This document shows positions 1 through 6,708 of a stretch of DNA of 64,000 nucleotides, piece by piece. The stretch is from contig CAYZXL010000012.1 of NCBI GenBank assembly GCA_964482435.1, positions 50,974 to 114,973 on the forward strand, in the 5' to 3' direction. The DNA is from CAYZXL01 sp964482435 (lineage in GTDB: Bacteria > Auribacterota > JABMQX01). Every line of letters starts with the position of its first letter. Position 1 is the first letter of the stretch. The translations under genes and the position numbers were made by a program. Under the pieces are notes generated by a model. It ran no database searches and was not told the DNA's origin. It saw only the letters and a program-made list of their open reading frames with translations.

Positions 1-195
1 TCCCTGAACGCTTTCTTTGACCATCCTCAGGATTTGCTCGGTAACGCTTTTGTTCTTTCCCTCGATGGTTCGGGCGTGAGCCGTCGAGAAGTTCACCTTC
101 TCGCTCTTGATTCCGTACAGCCCGCCGCTGTCGTCTCCAACGCAAACCCCGACCTTATCACCTCCCATGTCAATTCCGACAACGTACCTTGCCAT
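1..195 (-). CDS. ROK-family sugar kinase, N-terminal part (truncated by window edge)
   Basis: Only the first 65 codons are in the window. The product begins MARYVVGIDMGGDKVGVCVG, a phosphate-1 loop of the actin-like ATPase fold (D-x-GG-x-K/T) as found in ROK glucokinases and fructokinases. A clear GGAGG sits 8 bases before the ATG. It lies 108 bp downstream of the SrlD-like dehydrogenase on the same strand, so it is probably the last visible gene of the sugar-alcohol operon and would phosphorylate a hexose. The substrate cannot be told from this fragment; a BadF-type ATPase or a ROK regulator is possible, though there is no room for an N-terminal HTH domain. Confidence 0.72.
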   Translation of the reverse strand, partial: MARYVVGIDMGGDKVGVCVGDDSGGLYGIKSEKVNFSTAHARTIEGKNKSVTEQILRMVKESVQG

Positions 196-303
196 GAGCT
201 TTCCTCCAATTTCGCTGACGAGTGCCCGAGACTGGTCCCCGTGGCAGAAGCTGAATCCCGTCCGGCCACGCGCCCCAGGCAAGGAAAACAGTGCTCGATG
301 CTA

Positions 304-1089
304 CTACCACATCACCTCGCCGCCCGTGATGCCAAGCGCCTGACCGGTTATGTAGCTGGCTCTGTCGCCGGCGAGGAAAACGACCATGTTCGTAACGTCT
401 TCGTAGGCGCACCCTCGTCCGAGGGGAACTTGCGTCTCGTACTTCTTCCGCACTTCCTCGACGGTGATTCCCCACTTTTTGGCGTACTGCTCGTAGAGGC
501 TGTCCAGCCAGAGCGGCGAATCAAGCAGGTTTCCGGGGCAGATGGCGTTGACGCGGATTCCGTAGGGAGCGAGCTCCAGAGCGAGGCTCTGCGTCAAACC
601 AATCCCGCCGAACTTCGACGCAGCGTAGGCGCTGTTCTTGAAGCTGCCGACCTTCCCGGACTTCGAGTTTATCTGGATGATGTTTCCTCTTTTCTGCTGA
701 ATCATGTATTTCGACACGTGCTTGGCACACAGGAAATATCCGATGAGGTTCACCTCGATGACCTTCTTCCAGGCGGCAGCGTCGAAGGAAGGAGTGTCCC
801 CCGCAATCAGGATACCCGCGTTGCTCACCAACAGGTCTATCTTTCCAAACTTGCTGAAGGTCGTCTCCATGAGGTGCTGCACTGATGCCTCGTCGGCGAC
901 GTCCGTCTGAGCGATGTGAATCTTGTCCTGAAACTCAAGGTCGTACTTCTCTAAGACAACCGAGAGCCGGTTGAAGTTTATGTCCGCGAAGACGACCTTC
1001 GCTCCTTCCTTGAGAAGCCGGTGGGCGATGGCCTCTCCCAGCCCCTGAGCCGCTCCTGTGACTATGCCGACCTGACCTTGAAGTTCCAT
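304..1089 (-). CDS. srlD: Short-chain dehydrogenase, sorbitol-6-phosphate 2-dehydrogenase-like
   Basis: A 261-residue classical SDR that would oxidise sorbitol-6-phosphate (or a close polyol phosphate) to fructose-6-phosphate with NAD. The cofactor motif TGAAQGLG is at residues 11-18 and the catalytic Y155-x3-K159 lies in YAASK. Features typical of SrlD rather than a generic SDR are IIQINSKSGKVGS, the C-terminal VPLGRGCAYEDV and the ending GITGGEVM. Length matches E. coli SrlD (259). It starts 1 bp after the stop of the upstream zinc dehydrogenase, so the two are translationally linked. No PTS gene is nearby, so the phosphorylated substrate must come from a kinase or another locus. Family is certain; the exact substrate is inferred. 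Confidence 0.85.
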   Translation of the reverse strand: MELQGQVGIVTGAAQGLGEAIAHRLLKEGAKVVFADINFNRLSVVLEKYDLEFQDKIHIAQTDVADEASVQHLMETTFSKFGKIDLLVSNAGILIAGDTPSFDAAAWKKVIEVNLIGYFLCAKHVSKYMIQQKRGNIIQINSKSGKVGSFKNSAYAASKFGGIGLTQSLALELAPYGIRVNAICPGNLLDSPLWLDSLYEQYAKKWGITVEEVRKKYETQVPLGRGCAYEDVTNMVVFLAGDRASYITGQALGITGGEVMW

Positions 1090-1090
1090 A

Positions 1091-2134
1091 TTACCCCGCG
1101 AATTCCACGACGCTTTTCAGCCCTTCCCCCTTCTTCGTCGTGATGATTCCCTCGACGATCCTCTCTAAGGGGAAGCGATGAGTGATAACCTGCGCGGCAT
1201 CGATCTTGCCGCTCTCGATTAGCTCCAACGCCTTGACGAATTGCGCTCTATGAGAAGCGAACGCTCCAAATACCGAAATCTCGCGGTAGTGGACGAGGTT
1301 CGAGTCGAAGACGATCGTCGGCTTGTCTTTCGGAAGACCCGCGAAGTAGCTGACCCTTCCCATTTTCGCTGCCATGCGGACGGCGTCCTCCTGCGCCTGG
1401 TGAGAGCCGCAGGCGACGATGGCAACTTCTGCGCCAAGCCCTCCCGTTTCTGCCATCACTTTCTCGACGGACGAGCCAGCTCGCCCGTCCACAATCACGT
1501 CTGGCGCGAATCGTTCAGCCATCTTCAGCCGCTTTTCGTCCACGTCAATGATGATTGTCTTTCCCGCGCCGGCCGCCTTCGCGAGCATCAGGTGCATGCA
1601 GCCGATCGGTCCGGCGCCCACAACGACAACTGCATCTCCCCGCCCGATGTGAAGATACTCCTGCCCGTTGATGCAGCATGACAGCGGCTCTACCATCGCC
1701 GCCACGTCGTAGGGCATTCCGTCGGGGAGCTCGATGACCGCATTCTGCCGAACTGCTTCCGCAGGAATAGCGACGTATTCTGCGAAGCCGCCGGGATGCT
1801 CGTAGCCGATGTGCGAGGCCTCCGGGCACATGTGTACAAGGCCCCTCTGGCAGTACCGGCAATGCCCGCATCCGATGCTTGTCACGACCGTGACGCGGTC
1901 GCCCATTTTGTGCCCCTTTACGCCAGCTCCCACCTCGACGATGTCCCCCGCGATTTCGTGCCCGATGATTGCCGGCGGAACGACGTTCTTCTGCCCGTGA
2001 AAATAGATTCGCCCGTCCGTGCCGCAAATCGCGCATGCCTTGACCTGAAGCAAGACTTCGCCTTCCCGGCACTTCGGCTTCGGGACCTCCTTCACCTCCA
2101 TCCTCTCCGGTCCCATGAACACCGCTGCTTTCAT
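1091..2134 (-). CDS. Zinc-dependent medium-chain dehydrogenase (sorbitol/threonine dehydrogenase type)
   Basis: A 347-residue MDR-family enzyme that oxidises a secondary alcohol with NAD(P). The catalytic zinc site is visible as CAICGTDGR and GHEIAG, and the structural zinc site as the four cysteines of CGHCRYCQRGLVHMC. The Rossmann motif is VVGAGPIGCMHLMLA. I chose the ATG at 2134 (product MKAAVFMGPERM) because an AAGAGATGAG stretch precedes it; an upstream ATG at 2155 has no ribosome-binding site. It lies between an FGGY kinase and the SrlD-like enzyme, so a polyol or polyol phosphate is the likely substrate. Galactitol-1-phosphate, L-threonine or sorbitol dehydrogenase cannot be separated by eye. 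Confidence 0.88.
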   Translation of the reverse strand: MKAAVFMGPERMEVKEVPKPKCREGEVLLQVKACAICGTDGRIYFHGQKNVVPPAIIGHEIAGDIVEVGAGVKGHKMGDRVTVVTSIGCGHCRYCQRGLVHMCPEASHIGYEHPGGFAEYVAIPAEAVRQNAVIELPDGMPYDVAAMVEPLSCCINGQEYLHIGRGDAVVVVGAGPIGCMHLMLAKAAGAGKTIIIDVDEKRLKMAERFAPDVIVDGRAGSSVEKVMAETGGLGAEVAIVACGSHQAQEDAVRMAAKMGRVSYFAGLPKDKPTIVFDSNLVHYREISVFGAFASHRAQFVKALELIESGKIDAAQVITHRFPLERIVEGIITTKKGEGLKSVVEFAG

Positions 2135-2201
2135 CATCTCATCTCTTGGAGCCATGTCGTTCGCTTTTGCTTTTTGTCTGACGGCGAATCCGCGACGCAG
2201 C

Positions 2202-3695
2202 TCATATCTGCTTCATCAGCGCATAGAGCTTGCGGTATTTCTCGAATTTCTCCTCGTATTTGGCCGCCTTGTCCTTGTTCGGGAAGAAGCGCTTTTTCTC
2301 TTTCACCAGAAGACCAACCGCTTCCCGGACGTCTTTGTATTCGCCGACGGCGACGCCCGCGAGCATCGCCATTCCCAAAGAAGCCGCCTCGCTCACGTCA
2401 AGAGCTAAGACCTCTCGGTCGAAAATGTCCGCCTTGAGCTGGAGCCATTTCTCCGACTTCGCTCCGCCTCCGATTGCCCTCAGCTCCTTCACGTCCATCC
2501 CCGCTTCCTTCATCAAGTGGAGGTTGAGCTTTATCTCCATCGTTACGCCTTCGAGAATCGCCTTGATGAATTCCTCCCTCTTCGTGGCGAGGTCAAGGCC
2601 GATGACCGCACTCTTCGGATTTGGATCGAGATAGGGAGTCCCCGTCGAGCCAAAGTGCGGCAAAAGCAATATCCGAGTCGGCTCGTCGGGGATATTCTCC
2701 AGGATTATCTCATACGGGTCAACGCCCCTCTGCCTGGCTTCAGCCACATCCTGCTGCCCGAACGTGTCCCTGAACCATCGCAGGAGACACCCACCCGTGA
2801 AATTGTAAGCAAGGCAAACGTACATTCCCGCAACCGTGTGCGGATAGGAGCAGAAGTTGTTCTCGACCATCTTCTCATTGACGATGTGCTCGGTAAAGGC
2901 AGCGGTAACGCACTCCACCGTCCCTGTTGCATCCATCGCAAGGTTCGGCGCGATGACCCCCGAGCCAAGGGCGCCTGCCGGCTGGTCGTGCCCGCCCGCG
3001 ACGGCGAGCGTCCCTTCCGGCAGTCCCAGGTCTTTCGCCGTTTTCTTTCCGATTCTGCCAACCTCGGTCCCGCTGGGAACTACACTCGCCAGCCGGTTTT
3101 TATCGAAATCTATCTCGGCGAGAATCTCGTCGGACCAATCGCCTTTCTCTATGTCGAGCATCATGCTTCGCCCGGCGAGGGAGAGGTCGGTCGCCGGATC
3201 AAGCCCCAACTTGAAGTAAGCGAAATCCTCGAAGAACAGAAACTTCCAGGCTCTCCTGTAAACCTCCGGCTTATTCACTTTCAGCCAGAGGAGCTTCGGC
3301 GGCGTCGTGATGTGCCCCGGCGGGATGCCGGTTATTCGCAGAATGGCCTCGCGGCCGAATTTCTCGCCCCATCTTTTCTCCAATCCGGCGGTTCGTGAAT
3401 CGAACGTCGTAATCGCATTGTGGAGAACCGTGCCATCCTTCGTGACCGGCGTTACGGCTTCCCCTTGAGAGCAAACCGCCAGAGCCTTTACCGGGTCCCT
3501 CTTCGTCCGGGCGGTGACCTCCCGGATTGCGGAGGCGACTTTCACCCAGACCTCATTTGAGTCGAGCTCCATCCAGCCCGGGTTCGGGTGCCTTAGCGGA
3601 TACTCCCGGTACGCCAACGCGACGATGTTTCCATCCGCCGAAAACGCAACGACCTTGCAGCCCGTCGTCCCGATGTCAATGCTCATCAAGCTCAT
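2202..3695 (-). CDS. FGGY-family carbohydrate kinase (xylulokinase-like)
   Basis: A 497-residue sugar kinase. The N-terminus MSLMSIDIGTTGCKVVAFSA is the phosphate-1 loop of the ASKHA fold. The middle contains GHDQPAGALGSGV with the catalytic aspartate region, followed by MDATGTVECV, and near the C-terminus AIGGGAKSEKWLQLKADIF carries the adenosine motif. These fit the xylulokinase/gluconokinase branch. An AGAAGGGCG stretch precedes the ATG. Downstream are two dehydrogenases, so the operon probably converts a sugar alcohol to a ketose and then phosphorylates it. D-xylulose is only one possible substrate; erythritol, L-xylulose and related ketoses fit equally well. Confidence 0.88.
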   Translation of the reverse strand: MSLMSIDIGTTGCKVVAFSADGNIVALAYREYPLRHPNPGWMELDSNEVWVKVASAIREVTARTKRDPVKALAVCSQGEAVTPVTKDGTVLHNAITTFDSRTAGLEKRWGEKFGREAILRITGIPPGHITTPPKLLWLKVNKPEVYRRAWKFLFFEDFAYFKLGLDPATDLSLAGRSMMLDIEKGDWSDEILAEIDFDKNRLASVVPSGTEVGRIGKKTAKDLGLPEGTLAVAGGHDQPAGALGSGVIAPNLAMDATGTVECVTAAFTEHIVNEKMVENNFCSYPHTVAGMYVCLAYNFTGGCLLRWFRDTFGQQDVAEARQRGVDPYEIILENIPDEPTRILLLPHFGSTGTPYLDPNPKSAVIGLDLATKREEFIKAILEGVTMEIKLNLHLMKEAGMDVKELRAIGGGAKSEKWLQLKADIFDREVLALDVSEAASLGMAMLAGVAVGEYKDVREAVGLLVKEKKRFFPNKDKAAKYEEKFEKYRKLYALMKQI

Positions 3696-3785
3696 TGTTC
3701 GCCCTTCTTCTGCCGGTCAACGTTTGCCTGTCTCAGTGGAAACTGCTCGGTCAATTTCTCGCCAACTCAATTAACACGCGCCGAT

Positions 3786-4445
3786 TCAGCCCTCAACCAC
3801 CTGCCCATCCCTTAACCGGACAATCCGCCGACAGTGTTCCGCGACCACCCGCTCGTGCGTGACAATTACGATTGTCGTTCCCTTCCGATTCAAATCCTCG
3901 AAAATCCTCATGATTGCCTTCCCGGACTCCGAGTCGAGGTTGCCGGTCGGCTCGTCGGCAAGGACGAGGTGCGGATTCTTGACGATGGCTCGCGCGATTG
4001 CGACCCGCTGCTGCTCTCCGCCGGACATCTCGCCCGGCCTGTGCCAGAGGCGATCTTTCAGGCCGACGCTCTCCAGCGCCGCGATGACTTTTTCCTTCTT
4101 ATTGTCCACACCGCTGTACATCAGAGGAAGCATTACGTTTCGGACGGCGTTCTCGTTCCACAACAGGTTGAAAGCCTGGAAAACAAATCCGATTTCCTTG
4201 TTTCTGACCCGGGTCAGCTCCCGATCGCTGAACCCGGAGACGTCCCGCCCGCGAAACAAGTACCTCCCCGACGTGGGCCGATCAAGACAGCCCATGATGT
4301 GCAAAAGCGTGGACTTCCCGGAGCCGGACGGCCCCATCACCGCGACGAATTCTCCTTCTTCGATCTTCAAGCAGATGTCGTTGATCGCCTGAATCTCGAC
4401 CGTTCCCATCCGATATGTCTTGATCACGTTGAAAAGCTCGACCAT
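3786..4445 (-). CDS. ABC transporter ATP-binding protein, MacB/LolD type
   Basis: A 219-residue ATPase of the family that powers MacB-type exporters or LolCDE lipoprotein release at the inner membrane. The Walker A motif is GPSGSGKST, the Q-loop is in GFVFQAFNLL, the signature is MSGGEQQRVAIARA and the Walker B is LVLADEPTGNLDSE, with the H-loop in IVIVTHE. Length is normal. It is preceded by a good promoter (4504-4533) and followed 90 bp later by the FGGY kinase, so it may be the first gene of the transcript. There is no matching permease beside it, so its partner must be elsewhere. A role in sugar uptake is unlikely for this subfamily. Confidence 0.88.
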   Translation of the reverse strand: MVELFNVIKTYRMGTVEIQAINDICLKIEEGEFVAVMGPSGSGKSTLLHIMGCLDRPTSGRYLFRGRDVSGFSDRELTRVRNKEIGFVFQAFNLLWNENAVRNVMLPLMYSGVDNKKEKVIAALESVGLKDRLWHRPGEMSGGEQQRVAIARAIVKNPHLVLADEPTGNLDSESGKAIMRIFEDLNRKGTTIVIVTHERVVAEHCRRIVRLRDGQVVEG

Positions 4446-4503
4446 GCTCAGCCAATCTCATCCGAGAAAGACACAAGTGCAGTTCCTTCTGCGAGGCGGC
4501 GAT

Positions 4504-4533
4504 AATATAACTTTCCGGCAGCCGGGGTGTCAA
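4504..4533 (-). promoter_or_regulatory. Sigma-70-type promoter upstream of the ABC ATPase
   Basis: Reading the minus strand, TTGACA (4533-4528) is separated by 18 bases from TATATT (4509-4504). This is close to consensus and 58 bases before the ABC ATPase start codon, so it probably drives the ATPase and the sugar-alcohol genes after it. Confidence 0.65.
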
Positions 4534-4760
4534 CGCCGGAGCAAAAGGCTTCCGAGCACATGTGCTGGGATTCGCGCGCGGCGTTAGGCTTCGCCTTTTC
4601 TTTCCAGGGCGGGGTGCTCAGGCGCGGCTGGTTTTGAGTGGGGTGCTTTGCAGGCGTTGGGCTATCGCTCCCGTGGTAAACAGGAAGCGTAACGCCGCAA
4701 TGCCTCAGTCTCGGGCGCATATCCGCGTACCGTCCACACAGGAGGGGGCCGAGTTCTGTC

Positions 4761-4826
4761 GTGGCATGGGCATCTTGCCCATGATGTTCCATCCCGCCCG
4801 TGTCGGGACTGAAAGCGGGATGCCAC
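4761..4826. repeat. Palindromic dispersed element, copy A (degenerate)
   Basis: Bounded by GTGGCAT and ATGCCAC inverted ends. The first half GGGCATCTTGCCC folds into a hairpin and matches, in opposite orientation, the right half of the copies at 43325 and 58184. The second half CCCGCCCGTG is diverged and lengthened. It lies about 115 bp beyond the true stop of the DUF3795 gene. Confidence 0.75.
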
Positions 4827-4939
4827 AAACATACATTCTCTGCGCTCTCTGCGTGCTCTGTGGTGACTCCCTCCCAAGACTGAGGCGTTACAAGCCCGGC
4901 CCCGCGCCTCCAGGGGACAGCCACACCGGGCGGCATTCG

Positions 4940-5513
4940 TTACTTCGGCTTCTTCCTCAATTTCAGACTGATATGTGACCTTGATGCAAAATCCTCTGTG
5001 GCCATGTGGACGATTTTCGCCTTTGCCTTTTAGGTCCGAATCAGCAACATTGCTGCTCGCCATCGTCTTGCGCGCTTGATTCACAGCCTCCGCAAGCAGC
5101 GCGACCAGCATCAGAGCCGCGGCGACGCAGTAGAAGCTCCTCGACCTCCCGTCGTTGTAATTGGCAAGGAGACTCTCGAGCGGCGCCCCTCTCTTCCCTT
5201 GCTCCCGCAGCCATGCTTCTAGCCCGACTGTCCTGATTCTCTCAATATTTTGCCTGCACGCCGCATGAGTCACAAAGCTATCCCAGTCGAAAAACCCGTC
5301 ATACCTGGTGCAGGGAAAATCGTCGCACTCAGCGCATGTGGCGAAACCCTTCTTCTTGACGCAACAGTTGTAGAGCTTGCAGGAAATCGTCAGAGAAACA
5401 ACCTTGCACCCGGCACACCTGCTCTCTGCCGTTGACTGGTATCTCGGGCACAAGCCGCAATACATTCCGCAGCAGCCCGCAAGATTTTCCTCGTCCGCCA
5501 GCTTCATTTCCAC
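4940..5513 (-). pseudogene. DUF3795 cysteine-rich protein, frameshifted near its C-terminus
   Basis: The first ~165 residues are a DUF3795 protein: GCCGMYCGLCPRYQ at the start, further cysteine pairs (CAGCK, CAECDDFPC), then the family signature NYNDGRSRSFYC. After the codons for D-S-D-L-K the annotated frame runs on without a domain to 4662. Removing one A from the run of four (plus-strand T at 5028-5031) restores a frame that continues with alternating lysines, ends in LKLRKKPK like normal family members, and stops at TAA 4940-4942, giving about 190 residues. This is therefore a one-base insertion in a homopolymer: real inactivation, programmed slippage or a sequencing error. Metal binding is likely; the function is unknown. 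Confidence 0.78.
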
Positions 5514-5687
5514 GGCTCCTTACGTCACAATTTCGCTCTTTCTCGCGGTTACAATCAGCTCAAACCTCCTCGAAAACGAACAGGACCGCCAGAGGGCCCC
5601 TTCCATCTGCCGCAAAGGCCGCCAAATCTACACTGACGTGGAATAGCGAGCCCTGACCGCAGCCAAGTGGCACGCACTGGCTCCTCC

Positions 5688-6614
5688 TCAGTACTCATCA
5701 CCGTGGGGAACATCTGGGCGCCCCCCCACAATCATGGGCCACAATGCACGGGGGAGATTTGGGGCATCGGCCCACACCCTGTCGCGCTCCCGAAGGACCC
5801 TGCAAAATTCAAGGGTGTTCTGCACTTTGACGCGACTGCTTTCATCCTTAGGGTCCCCGAAAAGCGACTTTGTTCCTGCCTGAACGTAGAGGTTGAACCT
5901 CCAGTTCAGGCATAAGTAGTCGCGCTGCGTGTCGGTTAGAGCCGCGGCACCCGTTTTGAAAGGGGCGCCATAAGGATACACGAGGGCGCTCAGTAGCGTT
6001 CGTGGATTTTTGGCCAGCGAACTCAACTCCGGGTGGGCCTCTTCGACGGAGGTACCGATGATTGCCCCGCACCAATTCTGCGCTTGGGACAACTCATAGG
6101 CCTCGATTATGCTCTGGCCAACGAAAAGGCTGTTCTCTACGTCGAGTGCCAACGGGCCAAAGCATATTGCCCCCCTGCAAGGGAACGTGCCAGCGAAAAG
6201 CGATCGTAGGAGGTGCCAAGACGATACGATCAAGTTCACGCAGCTATCAAGGCTTGAGTCGAAGCTGTACAGCAAGATAGTGTCCGAGAATTGGAAATGC
6301 CCGCATTTGCGCTTCGTCCAATCAACTTCTACAACGGCATCCCTCTCGATCCCCTCCGCATGAACGACCGCCAGGGACAGCGACTTGACCAACAGCTCCT
6401 CCAACGTCCTGGCAAGGAGGCCCAGATCCGAAGTCCTCACGCGTTCCTTGAACCCAAGGATGTCTATGAGCGCAACAGCGCGATCCCCGACATCCAGATG
6501 GGCCTGCCTGCCAAGACTTACCGGCTTTTCTGAGAGCTGCCCTTCCGCAGAGAAACGCCACGGCCCTCTGCCGCTTTCCCCTCCCACGTCCCTGTTAACG
6601 CCTCCCTCGTGCAT
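5688..6614 (-). CDS. Orphan protein resembling the nucleotidyl-cyclase fold
   Basis: A 308-residue cytoplasmic protein of unknown function. I chose the ATG at 6614 because AGGAGATAGCAAG precedes it; longer starts lack a ribosome-binding site. Visible blocks are ALIDILGFKERV, then HFQFSDTILLYS, then RGAICFGPLAL, followed by FVGQSIIEAYELSQAQNWCG. The D-x-x-GF, FSD and R-G-A-I-x-x-G spacing is like that of class III cyclase and GGDEF-type palm folds, with two acidic residues in suitable places. The conserved Q-x-W stretch near residue 200 is typical of stand-alone hypothetical relatives. There is no receptor, GAF or HAMP domain. Neighbours are unrelated, so it gives no hint of role. Enzymatic activity is an inference only. 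Confidence 0.65.
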   Translation of the reverse strand: MHEGGVNRDVGGESGRGPWRFSAEGQLSEKPVSLGRQAHLDVGDRAVALIDILGFKERVRTSDLGLLARTLEELLVKSLSLAVVHAEGIERDAVVEVDWTKRKCGHFQFSDTILLYSFDSSLDSCVNLIVSSWHLLRSLFAGTFPCRGAICFGPLALDVENSLFVGQSIIEAYELSQAQNWCGAIIGTSVEEAHPELSSLAKNPRTLLSALVYPYGAPFKTGAAALTDTQRDYLCLNWRFNLYVQAGTKSLFGDPKDESSRVKVQNTLEFCRVLRERDRVWADAPNLPRALWPMIVGGRPDVPHGDEY

Positions 6615-6708
6615 CTTGCTATCTCCTCTTGGCCGCGCCCCGTACTCGGACACGGCGTGCATTGCCATCAGACCAGGAACCTGCGAGTGTCATGGAGCCC
6701 CGCGCGAG

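Larger units (their letters stand above)
4446..4939. other. Non-coding region between the ABC ATPase and the DUF3795 gene
   Basis: Apart from the promoter at 4504-4533 and the palindromic element at 4761-4826, this stretch holds a remnant of a second dispersed repeat (about 4832-4875, with CTCTGCGCTCTCTGCGTGCTCTG). Open frames through it are extensions of the broken DUF3795 gene or chance frames and show no domain. Confidence 0.6.

Noticed and set aside
34..885. 283-codon open frame on the plus strand across the sugar-alcohol genes
   Set aside because: It is the antisense of the SrlD-like and ROK genes, whose motifs are unmistakable; no domain or ribosome-binding site.
4448..4936. 162-codon minus-strand open frame after the DUF3795 gene
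   Set aside because: Runs through two dispersed repeats and intergenic DNA; no ribosome-binding site or domain.
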